Shown here piece by piece: positions 16,802 through 26,511 of a DNA stretch of 64,000 nt. The stretch lies in assembly GCF_009832905.1 (NCBI RefSeq), contig NZ_CP047135.1, positions 908,001 to 972,000 of the forward strand, in the 5' to 3' direction. Every line of letters begins with the position of its first letter. Position 1 is the stretch's first letter. Below the pieces are notes generated by a model. It searched no databases and had not been told where the DNA came from. It was given only the letters and a program-made list of their open reading frames with translations. The translations under genes were made by a program, and so were the position numbers. This DNA is from Stenotrophomonas sp. 364 (lineage in GTDB: Bacteria > Pseudomonadota > Gammaproteobacteria > Xanthomonadales > Xanthomonadaceae).

Positions 16802-19108
16802 ATGGATATCTGGAACTGGGTGGAAAAACTGCAGGACGATCTTGGCGAAGCCGGGCAGGCGCAGAGCGCACAACTGCTGACGCGCTTGACCGACGACGTC
16901 TGCGAACTGCGCCTGGACCGTGTGGATGCCCTGCTGCCCGAAGCGCATGCGTTGGGCAAAACGCTGGGCAATCCGTGGCTGGACGTGTTCGTCGGCCATT
17001 GGGACATGCGCAACCGCGTCGGCAACCGCCTGGAAGGCGAGTCGGCGCTGGGTGACGCCGTGGCGCTGTTCGAGCGCGCGCACCGTGCCGACACGGTGGA
17101 GTGCCCGCAGTCGGTCTGCGTAACCCAGGACCTGGCGGCCTGTTACGGCAACATCGACGGCCCCGGCTGGGTGCCCGAGCGCATCGAGGTCTGCGAGGAA
17201 ACGCTGGCGCGGATCGATCCGAGCTGGGCGTGCTTCCAGTGCCTGAGCTGCGAGAAGGCCGATGCGTTGTTGGACGACGGCAACAGCCAGGGCGCCCTGG
17301 ATTACCTGGACGTGCAGGCCGGCACCGTGCTGGCGCATGGCGGCAAGGTGTATGACAGCTTCCCGGAAATGCGCATCAAGATCCTGCTCGCCAGCGGCCG
17401 CGCGGCCGAGGCGCTGGCATTGATCGACGCGCGCCAGGCCGAGGTGGATGCCGAGGGTGACTACGAGCCGGCAAACTGCACCCTCCCGCGCAAACTGTCG
17501 CGCGCATGGGCGCTGGCGCAGCTGGGTCGCGATGAAGAAGCGCTGGAATCGCTGGTGCCATGGAACCAGTTGTCGCCGAACTACCGCCGCATGTGGGCGC
17601 ATACGGTGGCGCTGCTGGTGCGCAACGCACCCGAGCGCAACAGCTGGGACCTGGGCCGCCGGCTCAGCGCGACCCTGGCGCATTACGCAGCGGTCGGTGC
17701 GCATCGCTTCGTGATCGAGATTGCCGGACTGTGCGTGGACATGGCGCTGCAGCGTGGCGCGGTGTGGACCGCACGGCGCCACCTGGCGCTGGCCCGGGAG
17801 CACCTGGCCAGCCTGCGCCAGGACCGCGGTGCAAGCGAGGCCGTGGCCGCGATGGCTGCGCGCCTCGATGCCGCCCCCGGCGCGGCGGCGTTGCCGGTGC
17901 CCGCCGAGGGCCTGCTGGACTGGCTGGTCGAACAGGGCGAGCAGGGCGACGGGCGCGACCCGGAACGCGAGGCGCAGTGGTTGCTGCAGGGCGTGGAGCA
18001 GCGTCCCGACGACGCGGCGATGCTGGATGTCGCCGCCTCGGCGCTGAATGCCTGCGGCGCCGAGGATGACGCGATTGCGTTGCTGTGGGCGTTCGTCGAG
18101 CGCCACGGACATGAGGATGCCCCCCCGGCGTACTCCTTGATGGGCCTGCTGGTGCAGCGTGGCGACCAGGCCGGGCTGGATCGCCTGGCGCAGCATTACC
18201 AGGCGCGGGTGCCGGTGTTCGCACTGTGGTGCCAGGCGCAGATGGCGCACAAGCTCTCCGATTGGCCCGCGCTGGAGCAGGCGAGCAGCGCGCTGCTGGC
18301 CCTTTCGCCGCAGTCGCATGGCGCCCGCAACCTGCTGGCGATGGCCCTGATGGCCCAGCAGCGCTTCCAGGACGCGGCCGCGCAGTACCGTCACCTTACC
18401 GAGGTACTGGAAGAGCCGCGCAGCGCGCACTGGGACCACATGACCGCCGCCAGTGCCGCCGGCGAGTGGGCCGCCGTGCGTGGTTCGGCAGCGGCCATCG
18501 GCATGGAACTGGAAAGCACCGACGGCCCGGTCGAGGAATCCTTCGGCTGGGTGATCATCCGTTGCATGGAGGGTGGCGAGCCGATCGAATACTATGCGCG
18601 CCGCACCGGCCCGGTCACCGCGCGCATCGTCGAGAACGCACCGGCCAACCGCCGCCAGCGCGTGAATGACTGGGTGGTGTTCGACGCCGAGCTGGTCCAT
18701 CCGGCACCGGAGGACGAGCAGGAGCGCGAGCGCTTCATGCCCACCTACGCCGAAGTCCACCTGCTTCAGCGCGGTGGCTATGCAGGCAGCTGGCTGGTCG
18801 ACGGCGTGCACCCCGGTGAAGACGCGTGGGCCGCATTCTCCGAGGCCGTGGAGGCCCGGGGCTGGAAGCTGTGGACGCACAGCCCGGACGATTACCAGCT
18901 CACCGATGCCCAGGGCGACGATGCGCCGCTGCCGGGCGTGCTGTTCACTCTGGCACAGCCGCTGGAACAGCCGCCGCTGGACCTGCACCGGTTCCTGCTC
19001 GAGGCCACCGCGCACTGGCCGCACCGGCTGTGCTGGCTGCGCCTGGCCGAGGCCTGTGGCCAGGACGAGCAGCGTCATGTGGACGTGATCGAGCGCTACG
19101 GTCTGTAA
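16802..19108 (+). CDS. Large TPR-like protein next to the Hsp90-like gene
   Basis: 768 residues, predicted soluble and alpha-helical over residues 1-560, with degenerate tetratricopeptide-type pairs (for example GDAVALFERAHRAD, ALALIDARQAEVD, DEEALESLVPW, AAAQYRHLTEVLEE). Residues about 560-768 look alpha/beta (EESFGWVIIRCMEGGEPIEYY, YAEVHLLQRGGY) and form an unrecognised domain. Several CxxC-type pairs (ACFQCLSC) occur near residue 145. The gene starts 45 bp after the Hsp90-like gene with no terminator between. A role as client adaptor or cochaperone is inferred from context only. Confidence 0.7.
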   Translation: MDIWNWVEKLQDDLGEAGQAQSAQLLTRLTDDVCELRLDRVDALLPEAHALGKTLGNPWLDVFVGHWDMRNRVGNRLEGESALGDAVALFERAHRADTVECPQSVCVTQDLAACYGNIDGPGWVPERIEVCEETLARIDPSWACFQCLSCEKADALLDDGNSQGALDYLDVQAGTVLAHGGKVYDSFPEMRIKILLASGRAAEALALIDARQAEVDAEGDYEPANCTLPRKLSRAWALAQLGRDEEALESLVPWNQLSPNYRRMWAHTVALLVRNAPERNSWDLGRRLSATLAHYAAVGAHRFVIEIAGLCVDMALQRGAVWTARRHLALAREHLASLRQDRGASEAVAAMAARLDAAPGAAALPVPAEGLLDWLVEQGEQGDGRDPEREAQWLLQGVEQRPDDAAMLDVAASALNACGAEDDAIALLWAFVERHGHEDAPPAYSLMGLLVQRGDQAGLDRLAQHYQARVPVFALWCQAQMAHKLSDWPALEQASSALLALSPQSHGARNLLAMALMAQQRFQDAAAQYRHLTEVLEEPRSAHWDHMTAASAAGEWAAVRGSAAAIGMELESTDGPVEESFGWVIIRCMEGGEPIEYYARRTGPVTARIVENAPANRRQRVNDWVVFDAELVHPAPEDEQERERFMPTYAEVHLLQRGGYAGSWLVDGVHPGEDAWAAFSEAVEARGWKLWTHSPDDYQLTDAQGDDAPLPGVLFTLAQPLEQPPLDLHRFLLEATAHWPHRLCWLRLAEACGQDEQRHVDVIERYGL

Positions 19109-19167
19109 GAGCCAGGCCGGGTGCGCCGCTGGGGCGTCCGGCCCATTCACAGGGAAGGAAATGGGAT

Positions 19168-19638
19168 ATGCGGACATTTGGTTGGAAAATGTGCGGTGGC
19201 ATGGTGCTGATGGCGCTGTGCGTGCCGGTGGTGCAGGGCGCGCCGGCGTGTGGTGATCCGGTGGCAGTGGGGCAGGCCTTCCTGAAGGCCAGCGCGGACG
19301 ATTTCCTTGCCACCTCCCCGAGCGTGCTTACGTCCGGTTTCGCCCAGTTGCTGGCGGCCGAACGCGAATGCCAGCGGGTGGAAGAGGGCATCTGCCGGTT
19401 CGACAGCGATCCCTGGCTGGATGGGCAGGACGGTGAGATCGATGCGCCGCCGGTATTCACGGCCACGCCGTCGACGCAGGCCACGCGCGTCACCGTGGAA
19501 GCGCGCTACCGGGTGTGGAGGGCCGCGCGGTTGACCCGCCTGACGCTGGCGCGCGCCGACGATGGCTGCTGGCGGGTGGATGACATGATCACCGACAGCG
19601 GGCAATCGCAACGCGCCTTGTTGTCGGCGCCCATGTAA
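19168..19638 (+). CDS. Secreted protein of DUF3828-like type
   Basis: 156 residues with an N-terminal signal peptide (hydrophobic to about residue 24, cleavage near VQGAPA). The mature part has short helices and a beta sheet of the kind found in DUF3828 or NTF2-like periplasmic proteins (VAVGQAFLKASADDF at the start, VTVEARYRVWRAARLTRLTL and DGCWRVDDMI at the end). The ATG at 19168 follows AAGGAA by seven bases. It lies 59 bp after the TPR gene on the same strand, so it could be the third gene of that unit. The family name is a guess from shape. Confidence 0.65.
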   Translation: MRTFGWKMCGGMVLMALCVPVVQGAPACGDPVAVGQAFLKASADDFLATSPSVLTSGFAQLLAAERECQRVEEGICRFDSDPWLDGQDGEIDAPPVFTATPSTQATRVTVEARYRVWRAARLTRLTLARADDGCWRVDDMITDSGQSQRALLSAPM

Positions 19639-19675
19639 ACCATTGCCCGGCTCCCGCCCAGCAATGGGAACACCC

Positions 19676-19822
19676 GTAGTGCCGGGCTCTGCCCGGCAAC
19701 CCTGGATCACGCAGCCGGGCAGAGCCCGGCTCTACGAGGCAACCCTGGATCAGCAGCCGGGCGTAGTGCCGGGCTCTGCCCGGCAACCTTGAATCACGCA
19801 GCCGGGCAGAGCCCGGCTCTAC
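19676..19822. repeat. Cluster of four SMAG-type (GTAG) palindromic repeats
   Basis: Four copies of a 23-bp palindrome starting GTAG-TGCCGGGCTCTGCC lie in alternating orientation: 19676-19698 (+), 19713-19735 (-), 19763-19785 (+) and 19800-19822 (-). Each folds into a hairpin with arms GCCGGGC/GCCCGGC. The GTAG end is the mark of SMAG repeats described in Stenotrophomonas maltophilia, a REP-like family. The last copy runs into the end of the ypjD-like gene and supplies its stop codon. The array may act as a transcription end for both converging genes. Confidence 0.85.
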
Positions 19823-20613
19823 CGCGCATGCCCGAACACCAGTTCGATCACGAACTGGCTGCCGAAGAACGCCAGCAGCAGCAGCGCCATCGCGGTCAGC
19901 GTCCAGTGCACCGCCTTTGCACCGCGCCAGCCGTAGCGGCGGCGGCCGATCAGCAGCGTGCCGAACACGATCCACGACAGCACGCTGAGCACGGTCTTGT
20001 GCACCAGCTTCTGGGCCAGCAGGTCATCGACGAACAGCACGCCGGTGACCAGGGTCAGGGTGAGCAGCGCGAAGCCGACCGTGATCACCCGGAACAGCAG
20101 GGCTTCCAGGTCGGCCAGCGGCGGAAGGGCTCGCAGCCAGGGGCGGAAGTCTCGGCGGCGCAGCGCGCGTTCCTGCAGCCACAGCATGATCGCCAGCAGC
20201 GCGGCCACGCTCAGGGTGGCGTAGGCCAGCAGCGCCATCCACGCGTGCGTGGCCAACTGCCAGCCCAGCGGCTTGCTCGGCTCATGGCCATACCCGTGGT
20301 AGATGCACAGCACCGCCGCGGCCATCGGGAACACCAGCACGCCCAGCGCGGCCATGCGCCCGCGCGCAGCCACCAGCGAGGTCAGCCAGGCCATGCCCAG
20401 GCCCACCAGCGACAGCGCGGCGAAGAAGTGCATGTCCGGGCCGCCGGTGGTGCGCATCGCCACCAGCACGTGGTAGCCGCCGTGCAGCAGCATCGCCGGC
20501 AGCGCCGGCCACAGCCAGGCGGGTGAGCGGATCGCGTCATCGCGGCCGACGGCGCGCACCAGCAGGGCGGTGGCGGTCAGGTACAGCAGGGTCGCGATGA
20601 GAACGATTGTCAT
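19819..20613 (-). CDS. ypjD: Cytochrome c assembly-type membrane protein (YpjD/CcsA family)
   Basis: 264 residues with about eight membrane helices. The CcsA/CcmC-family region includes GWQLATHAWMALLAYATLSVAAL around residues 135-160 and WLQERALRR. YpjD of E. coli has the same size and also lies divergent to ffh, so position and fold agree. Its exact role is not established; it is often named an inner-membrane cytochrome-assembly homologue. The start is placed at the ATG 20613 where the first helix begins. The TAG stop falls inside a SMAG repeat, so insertion of the repeat probably set the C-terminus HAR. Confidence 0.85.
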   Translation of the reverse strand: MTIVLIATLLYLTATALLVRAVGRDDAIRSPAWLWPALPAMLLHGGYHVLVAMRTTGGPDMHFFAALSLVGLGMAWLTSLVAARGRMAALGVLVFPMAAAVLCIYHGYGHEPSKPLGWQLATHAWMALLAYATLSVAALLAIMLWLQERALRRRDFRPWLRALPPLADLEALLFRVITVGFALLTLTLVTGVLFVDDLLAQKLVHKTVLSVLSWIVFGTLLIGRRRYGWRGAKAVHWTLTAMALLLLAFFGSQFVIELVFGHAR

Positions 20614-20744
20614 CGTGGCAGTTTCGCATACCCCCGGGGTGCTGGCGATGCCTGCGGCCACGGGGCGCAGGTGCGGTCCGGGGTGCTTGGCGGACCCGCT
20701 ATACTGTGCGTCTCTCTGTCTTTCGTTCTGAACAGGTTGCCTCC

Positions 20745-22124
20745 ATGTTCGAGTCCCTGACCCAGCGCCTCTCCGGCACCATCGAGCGGCTGCGTGGCCG
20801 CGGTCGCCTCACCGAGGAAAACATCCGCGAGGCCACCCGCGAAGTGCGCATCGCGCTGCTTGAGGCCGACGTCGCCCTGCCGGTCGTGCAGGCCCTGGTC
20901 GAGCGCATCAAGGTGCGCGCCGTCGGCCAGGAAGTGCTCAAGTCGCTGACCCCCGGCCAAGCGCTGATCAAGGTCGTGCGCGACGAGCTGACCACGGTCA
21001 TGGGCTCGGCGGCGTCGGACCTCAACCTCAACGTGCCGGCCCCGGCGATCATTTTGATGGCCGGCCTGCAGGGTGCGGGCAAGACCACCACGGTGGCCAA
21101 GCTTGCCAAGCACCTGAAGGAAAAGCGCAAGAAAAAGGTGATGGTGGTGTCGGCCGACGTCTACCGTCCGGCCGCGATCGAGCAGCTCAAGACCCTGGCC
21201 GACCAGGTGGGCGTGCTGTTCTTTGCCTCCAGTGCCGACCAGAAGCCCGAAGCGATCGTGCGCGCGGCCATCGATGACGCACGCAAGTCGTTCGCCGATG
21301 TGCTGATCGTCGATACCGCCGGCCGCCTGGCCATCGACGACGCCATGATGGCCGAGATCAAGGCGCTGCACGCGGCGGTCAACCCGGCTGAAACCCTGTT
21401 CGTGGTCGACGCCATGACCGGCCAGGACGCGGCCAACACCGCCAAGGCCTTCGGCGAAGCGCTGCCGCTGACCGGCGTGGTGCTGACCAAGACCGACGGT
21501 GACGCCCGTGGCGGTGCCGCACTGAGCGTGCGCTACATCACCGGCAAGCCGATCAAGTTCGTCGGCGTCAGCGAAAAGCCCGACGGCCTGGACGTGTTCC
21601 ACCCCGACCGTATCGCTAGCCGCATCCTGGACATGGGCGACGTGCTGTCGCTGGTGGAGCAGGTCGAGCAGCAGGTCGACAAGGACAAGGCCCAGAAGCT
21701 GGCCGAGAAGGTCGCCAAGGGCAAAAAGTTCGACCTCAACGACATGCGCGACCAGCTCGAGCAGATGCAGAACATGGGCGGCATCGGCGGCCTGATGGAC
21801 AAGCTGCCGGGCCTGGGCAACATTCCCGAGCACCTCAAGCAGCAGGTCAGCCAGGGCAAGGAAGTGCCGCGCATGATCGCCATCATCAACTCGATGACCA
21901 AGAAGGAACGCCGCAACCCGGGTCTGCTCAACGGCTCGCGCCGTGCACGCATCGCGCGCGGTTCCGGCCTCACCCCGGCCGACGTCAACAAGCTGATGAA
22001 GCAGTTCCAGCAGATGGAAAAGATGATGAGCAAGATGGCCGGCGGCGGCATGAAGGGCATGATGCGCAGCATGAAGGGCATGATGGGGGCCATGGGCGGC
22101 CGCGGCGGCCTGCCGTTCCGCTGA
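20745..22124 (+). CDS. ffh: Signal recognition particle protein Ffh
   Basis: 459 residues. The N domain helices come first, then the GTPase G domain with GLQGAGKTTT, DTAGRL and TKTDGDARGGAALS, and the Met-rich M domain (about 300-459) ending in repeats of KMAGGGMKGMM. It binds 4.5S RNA and signal peptides of inner-membrane proteins during translation. The ATG at 20745 aligns with MFESLTQRLS of other Ffh proteins; the upstream open frame is excluded for that reason. It is divergent from ypjD with 131 bp between. A TATACT at 20700 may be its -10 box. Confidence 0.97.
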   Translation: MFESLTQRLSGTIERLRGRGRLTEENIREATREVRIALLEADVALPVVQALVERIKVRAVGQEVLKSLTPGQALIKVVRDELTTVMGSAASDLNLNVPAPAIILMAGLQGAGKTTTVAKLAKHLKEKRKKKVMVVSADVYRPAAIEQLKTLADQVGVLFFASSADQKPEAIVRAAIDDARKSFADVLIVDTAGRLAIDDAMMAEIKALHAAVNPAETLFVVDAMTGQDAANTAKAFGEALPLTGVVLTKTDGDARGGAALSVRYITGKPIKFVGVSEKPDGLDVFHPDRIASRILDMGDVLSLVEQVEQQVDKDKAQKLAEKVAKGKKFDLNDMRDQLEQMQNMGGIGGLMDKLPGLGNIPEHLKQQVSQGKEVPRMIAIINSMTKKERRNPGLLNGSRRARIARGSGLTPADVNKLMKQFQQMEKMMSKMAGGGMKGMMRSMKGMMGAMGGRGGLPFR

Positions 22125-22133
22125 GTGCCCTGT

Positions 22134-22160
22134 GCGCGGTCGGCCTTCGGGCCCCCGCGC
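22134..22160 (+). terminator. Hairpin after ffh
   Basis: The arms GCGCGG and CCGCGC, with an inner GGCC-TTCG-GGCC stem, start 9 bp after the ffh stop. There is no downstream T run, so intrinsic termination is only possible. Confidence 0.4.
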
Positions 22161-22275
22161 AGCCTCTGTTCCACTGTAGTGTCCGCACGCGTCACCGGCC
22201 TGCGCCGGTGCCTCTTGCCAGTGTCCTGGCCGGGTGATTGACTAGCCCGCTGTTGAATCTCTCAAAGGAATGCCC

Positions 22276-22710
22276 GTGAACAAGTCGATCGTGGTGGTGG
22301 CGCTGGTCCTGGCGCTGGCCGCCTGCAAGGACGACACGTCGATGTCGCAGAAGGCAGGCAGTGCGATCAGCGGCACCGCCGCCGATTTCGTCGCCGGCCT
22401 GGGCGAGGGCGTGGACAAGCGCATGAGCGTGACGCTGCAGACCGACCCCGGCCTGGCCGCGCGCGGCCTGACCGTGACCCAGGGCAAGAGCCGTGGCATG
22501 GGCTCCAAGGACGCGGCGGTGTACGTGGTGGCCGACAAGCCGTTCAAGGGCAAGCTGGTGGCACGCGCGCTGGATGCCGAGGGCACCGAGATCGGCCGGG
22601 CCGTGGTCGAAGAAGAATTCGCCGCCGACGACGCGCGCTATGTGACCTTCACTTTCAACGAAGAAATGGACAGCCAGCTGGTCCGCACCTACGCGGTGTC
22701 GGCGCGCTGA
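22276..22710 (+). CDS. Lipoprotein, unknown function
   Basis: 144 residues. NKSIVVVALVLALAAC is a textbook lipoprotein signal with an LAAC box at residue 17, so the protein should sit in a membrane facing the periplasm. The GTG at 22276 is chosen because AAAGGA ends six bases before it. An ATG at 22270 lies directly on the ribosome site and is less likely. The mature part has a two-strand beta pattern (AAVYVVADKPFKGKLVARALD, YVTFTFNEEM). No family is recognised. The nitronate monooxygenase gene starts 75 bp downstream. Confidence 0.75.
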   Translation: MNKSIVVVALVLALAACKDDTSMSQKAGSAISGTAADFVAGLGEGVDKRMSVTLQTDPGLAARGLTVTQGKSRGMGSKDAAVYVVADKPFKGKLVARALDAEGTEIGRAVVEEEFAADDARYVTFTFNEEMDSQLVRTYAVSAR

Positions 22711-22785
22711 ATCCTGCCGGGGTGCATGCCGGGCAGGGCGGTGCGGCGTATGCTGGCCGGGTCTGACCCTACAGGTGCGCCGCGC

Positions 22786-23862
22786 GTGAGTCTTTCGCCG
22801 ATCCTCGAACGCGCCGACAGTTTCTGTCGGCGTTTTGCCTTGCAGGCCCCGATCCTGCTCGCCCCTATGGCCGGCGCCTGCCCGGTGCCGCTGTCGGCCG
22901 CGCTGGCCACGGCCGGCAGCATGGGGGCGATGGGCGCGGTGCTGTCCCAGCCGGCGGACATCGTGGCGTGGATGGACGATTTCCGCGCGCAGTCCAGCGG
23001 GCCGGCCCAGGTCAATGTGTGGGTGCCTGACGCGCCGCCGCAGCGCGATGCCGAGGCCGAAGCGGCCACGCGCGCCTTCCTGGCGCAGTGGGGGCCGGAG
23101 GTGCCGGCCAGCGCCGCCGATGCCGGCCCGGCCGATTTCGATGCGCAGTTCGATGCGCTGATCGCCGCGCGTCCGGCGGTGGCCTCGACCATCATGGGCG
23201 TGTTGAGCGACACGCAGGTGCAGCGTCTGCAGGACGCCGGCATCGCCTGGTTCGCGTGCGCCACCACCTTGTCCGAAGCGCTGGCCGCGCAGGCGGCGGG
23301 GGCCGATGCAGTGGTGGCGCAGGGTTTTGAAGCGGGTGGGCACCGTGGTGCCTTCGACCCCGACGCGGCCGAGCGCCAGCTGGTGGGGCTGTTCGCCCTG
23401 CTGCCGCGCCTGGCCGACCGCCTGCAGGTGCCGGTAATCGCCGCTGGCGGCATTGCCGATGGGCGCGGCGTTGCTGCCGCATTGCTGCTCGGTGCCAGCG
23501 CGGTGCAGGTAGGCACCGCCTTCCTGCGCACCCCCGAATGCGCGATCGACCCGGCCTGGTCGCAGGCACTCGCCGCGGCCGAACCCGAAGACACCTGGCC
23601 GACGCGGGCATTCAGTGGCCGGCTTGGTCGCGGGCTGGCCACCGCCTACGTGCGCGCCGCCGCCGGTCCTGACGCGCCGCCGCCGCGGCCGTATCCGGTG
23701 CAGCGCGGGCTCAGTGCATCGATGCGCGCGCAGGCCAACCGCGAGCACCGCATCGATGCCATGCAGGCCTGGGCCGGGCAATCGGCCTGGATGGCACCGG
23801 CGCGCCCAGCCACCGAGGTGCTGCAGCAGATGTGGTCCGACGCGCGGGCGCTGCTGGAATGA
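22786..23862 (+). CDS. Nitronate monooxygenase (NMO / 2-nitropropane dioxygenase family)
   Basis: 358 residues, FMN-dependent TIM barrel. [13 protein letters not shown] at the N-terminus, [10 protein letters not shown] (FMN and catalytic-His region) near residue 180, [32 protein letters not shown] near 220-250, and [11 protein letters not shown] follow the family. It oxidises propionate-3-nitronate or alkyl nitronates. The GTG at 22786 is preferred to the ATG at 22726 since homology starts with PILERAD. Its TGA overlaps the ATG of the next gene, so the two are coupled. Confidence 0.88.
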   Translation: MSLSPILERADSFCRRFALQAPILLAPMAGACPVPLSAALATAGSMGAMGAVLSQPADIVAWMDDFRAQSSGPAQVNVWVPDAPPQRDAEAEAATRAFLAQWGPEVPASAADAGPADFDAQFDALIAARPAVASTIMGVLSDTQVQRLQDAGIAWFACATTLSEALAAQAAGADAVVAQGFEAGGHRGAFDPDAAERQLVGLFALLPRLADRLQVPVIAAGGIADGRGVAAALLLGASAVQVGTAFLRTPECAIDPAWSQALAAAEPEDTWPTRAFSGRLGRGLATAYVRAAAGPDAPPPRPYPVQRGLSASMRAQANREHRIDAMQAWAGQSAWMAPARPATEVLQQMWSDARALLE

Positions 23863-24665
23863 CGCTCTACTGCAACGGCCAGCGCGCCAGCGTCGAGGAT
23901 CTTGCCGGCGCGTTGACCAACTACGGCCACTTCACCTCGCTGCAGGTGCGCGGTGGCGCGGTGCAGGGTCTGGACCTGCACCTGCGGCGGTTGCAACAGG
24001 GGACCGAAGCCTTGTTCGGCACCACGCTGGAGGCGGCGCAGGTGCAGGCCTGGATGCAGCACGCGCTGCACGCCGAAGAGATGCGCGATGCCGCGTTGCG
24101 GGTGACGGTGTTCTCGCGTGCGTTCGATTTCCGCCAGCCGCTGCGCCCGGTTGCGGTGGATGTGCTGGTGGCGGTCGCGCCGCCGGTGACGATGCCGGCC
24201 ACGGCGCGGCGCGTGCGTTCGGTGGTGTACCAGCGCGAGCTGCCGCACCTCAAGCACGTAGGCACCTTCGCGCTGTTCGAACAGCGTCGGCGGGCGGTGC
24301 AGGACGGGTTCGATGATGCGCTGTTTGTCACCGACGACGGGGAGGTCAGCGAGGGAAGTACCTGGAACATCGCCTTCCTGCAGGGCGACCAGGTCGTGTG
24401 GCCGCAGGCGCCGGCCCTGCGCGGTACCCACGAGCGGCTGCTGCAGGCCGGGTTCGCACCGGCGCAGCAGCAGGTGCGCCCGGTGGCGCTGGCCGAACTG
24501 GACCGGTTCAGCGGGGCCATCGCCTGCAATTCGGCCGGGGTCTGGCCGATAGAAGCCATCGACGGGGTGGCCTTCACCCGGTCCGAGATGTTCTGCCAAT
24601 GGGCGCGGGGCAGCCTGGAGGCCGCCCCCTGGCAGCCTCTGGGGGCCATCAGTAGCGCAGGTTAG
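23859..24665 (+). CDS. pabC: Class IV PLP aminotransferase, aminodeoxychorismate lyase-like
   Basis: 268 residues. The PLP-lysine is in [12 protein letters not shown] (near residue 136), and [18 protein letters not shown] with the [10 protein letters not shown] segment are fold-type IV landmarks. Aminodeoxychorismate lyase makes p-aminobenzoate for folate. D-amino-acid or branched-chain aminotransferases share the fold, so the name is likely but not certain; no pabB is adjacent. The ATG overlaps the nitronate monooxygenase stop (ATGA), a conserved-looking coupling whose meaning is unclear. Confidence 0.72.
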   Translation: MTLYCNGQRASVEDLAGALTNYGHFTSLQVRGGAVQGLDLHLRRLQQGTEALFGTTLEAAQVQAWMQHALHAEEMRDAALRVTVFSRAFDFRQPLRPVAVDVLVAVAPPVTMPATARRVRSVVYQRELPHLKHVGTFALFEQRRRAVQDGFDDALFVTDDGEVSEGSTWNIAFLQGDQVVWPQAPALRGTHERLLQAGFAPAQQQVRPVALAELDRFSGAIACNSAGVWPIEAIDGVAFTRSEMFCQWARGSLEAAPWQPLGAISSAG

Positions 24666-24697
24666 CGCGCTATTCAGCTTGACCGGTCTTCACAGGC

Positions 24698-24726
24698 TTG
24701 GAATGGCGGCAGGCCGCCGCTATAAT
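24698..24726 (+). promoter_or_regulatory. Sigma-70 promoter of the rpsP operon
   Basis: TTGGAA at 24698-24703 and a consensus TATAAT at 24721-24726 are separated by 17 bases. The rpsP start codon follows about 50 bases later, which fits a ribosomal-protein operon. Confidence 0.8.
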
Positions 24727-24777
24727 CGCGGGCTTACCGCGCCATCCTGGCGACTGGGCAATTGAGGAAACAACACC

Positions 24778-25038
24778 ATGGTCAAGATTCGACTGACCCG
24801 CGGCGGCGCCAAGAAGCGTCCCTTCTACCACATCATCGTGACCGACTCGCGCAGCGCCCGTGATGGCCGCAACATCGAACGCGTCGGTTACTACAACCCG
24901 GTGGCCCAGGGTGCGGAATCCCGCATCGTGCTGGACCTGCCGCTGGTCGACAAGTGGGTTGCCAACGGCGCCCAGATGACCGACAAGGTTCGCAACCTGT
25001 ACAAGGAAGCGACCAAGGCCCAGGCCTCGGCGGCCTGA
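24778..25038 (+). CDS. rpsP: 30S ribosomal protein S16
   Basis: 86 residues. [19 protein letters not shown] and the later [12 protein letters not shown] are diagnostic of S16, a primary assembly protein of the 30S body. It is the first gene of rpsP-rimM-trmD-rplS, the standard order, with rimM 43 bp downstream. GAGGAAA before the ATG is a good ribosome site. Confidence 0.98.
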   Translation: MVKIRLTRGGAKKRPFYHIIVTDSRSARDGRNIERVGYYNPVAQGAESRIVLDLPLVDKWVANGAQMTDKVRNLYKEATKAQASAA

Positions 25039-25081
25039 TCCTGACGGGCCGCGCCCGCCGCGGCCCATTCGGTCTATTCAG

Positions 25082-25594
25082 ATGAAAGATACCGAGCGCC
25101 GGATCCTGCTGGGCAGGATTGTCGGCGCTTTTGGTGTGCGAGGCGAGATCAAGCTCGAGTCCTGGACCGAGCCGCGTACCGCCATCTTCAACTATCAGCC
25201 CTGGATCCTGCGTACGCCCGCCGGCCAGGAGAGCACCCTGACCGGGGCACGCGGACGTCAGTCCGGCAAGCATCTGGTCGCGGTGTTTCCGGGCATCACC
25301 GACCGCGATGTGGTCGAGTCGATGTACGGAACCGAAGTCTATGTGTCGCGCAGCGCGCTGCCGCCGCCGAAGGCCGACGAGTATTACTGGGTCGACCTCG
25401 AAGGCTTGCAGGTGCGTACCGTTGACGGCGTCGAACTGGGGCGGGCGTCGCACCTGTTCTCGACCGGCTCCAACGATGTGCTGGTGGTGCAGGGCGACCG
25501 TGAGCGGATGATTCCGTTCGTGCAGCCCGAATTCGTTGTCTCGGTGGATTTCGAGGCCAACCTGATCGTGGTCGACTGGGATCCGGAGTTCTGA
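25082..25594 (+). CDS. rimM: Ribosome maturation factor RimM
   Basis: 170 residues. [19 protein letters not shown] opens the N-terminal barrel, and the PRC-barrel C-terminal half has [13 protein letters not shown] and [15 protein letters not shown]. It assists 30S head assembly with S19. It stands four bases before trmD in the conserved operon. Confidence 0.97.
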   Translation: MKDTERRILLGRIVGAFGVRGEIKLESWTEPRTAIFNYQPWILRTPAGQESTLTGARGRQSGKHLVAVFPGITDRDVVESMYGTEVYVSRSALPPPKADEYYWVDLEGLQVRTVDGVELGRASHLFSTGSNDVLVVQGDRERMIPFVQPEFVVSVDFEANLIVVDWDPEF

Positions 25595-25598
25595 TCCG

Positions 25599-26357
25599 GT
25601 GAGAATCGACGTCATCACGTTGTTCCCCGAGTTCATGGCACAGTCGGCCGCGCTGGGCGTGGTCGGCCGTGCCGCCGAGCGCGGCCTGCTCGACCTGCAT
25701 GGCTGGAATCCGCGGGACTATGCCGAAGGCAATTACCGCCGGGTGGACGACCGTCCGTTCGGCGGCGGCCCCGGCATGGTCATGCTGATCGAGCCACTGC
25801 GCGCCTGCCTGGCCGCGGCCAAGGCGGCCGACCCGGCGCCTGCGCCGGTGATCTACCTCAGCCCGCAGGGCGCGCCCCTGACCCAGGCCAAGGTGCGTGA
25901 ACTGGCCGCGTTGCCGCGCATGATCCTGCTGTGCGGGCGGTATGAAGGCATCGATGAGCGCTTCCTCGATGCGGAGGTCAGCGAGGAAATCTCGATCGGC
26001 GATTACGTCCTGTCTGGCGGTGAGCTGGGCGCGGCGGTGATCGTCGATGCTGTGACCCGGTTGCAGGAAGGCGCCCTGGGCGATGCCGAATCGGCCGCCC
26101 AGGACAGTTTCGAAGGCCCGCAAGGGCTGCTGGACTGCCCGCATTTCAGCCACCCTGCCCAGCATGAATGGGGCAGTGTCCCGGACGTGCTGCGCTCGGG
26201 CAACCATGCCGCCATCGCGCGCTGGCGCCGCCAGCAGTCGCTGCTGCGGACTGCAACCCGGCGGCCGGACCTGCTTGACGAGGCCCAGCTGTCCAAGGCC
26301 GACCGGATTCTGCTCGCGCAGGCCCGGCAGGCCCTTGCCGACGACCCTTCCCCCTAG
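25599..26357 (+). CDS. trmD: tRNA (guanine-N1)-methyltransferase TrmD
   Basis: 252 residues, trefoil-knot SAM enzyme that makes m1G37 in t[51 protein letters not shown] and [12 protein letters not shown] are all present. Translation starts at GTG four bases after the rimM stop. The next gene, rplS, begins 154 bp later. Confidence 0.97.
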   Translation: MRIDVITLFPEFMAQSAALGVVGRAAERGLLDLHGWNPRDYAEGNYRRVDDRPFGGGPGMVMLIEPLRACLAAAKAADPAPAPVIYLSPQGAPLTQAKVRELAALPRMILLCGRYEGIDERFLDAEVSEEISIGDYVLSGGELGAAVIVDAVTRLQEGALGDAESAAQDSFEGPQGLLDCPHFSHPAQHEWGSVPDVLRSGNHAAIARWRRQQSLLRTATRRPDLLDEAQLSKADRILLAQARQALADDPSP

Positions 26358-26511
26358 CGCGGGGCAGGAATCTTCGGTTATCATTGGCGATTCCCATCAG
26401 GCCGTTGCGCCCGGTGGTGGAAACCCTACAAAAAACGTGCAGCACAGTCCGGTGACTGCATGAGCCCACGTTGTCGAACGACACGACCACCCGAACACTA
26501 TCGGTGCACCC

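Noticed and set aside
16775..19177. An 800-codon minus-strand frame opposite the TPR gene
   Set aside because: Gln/Arg/His-rich antisense composition; the plus strand has the ribosome sites and gene order.
19640..19830. CRISPR-like regular repeats
   Set aside because: The units are palindromes in alternating orientation with short unequal spacers; they are SMAG repeats.
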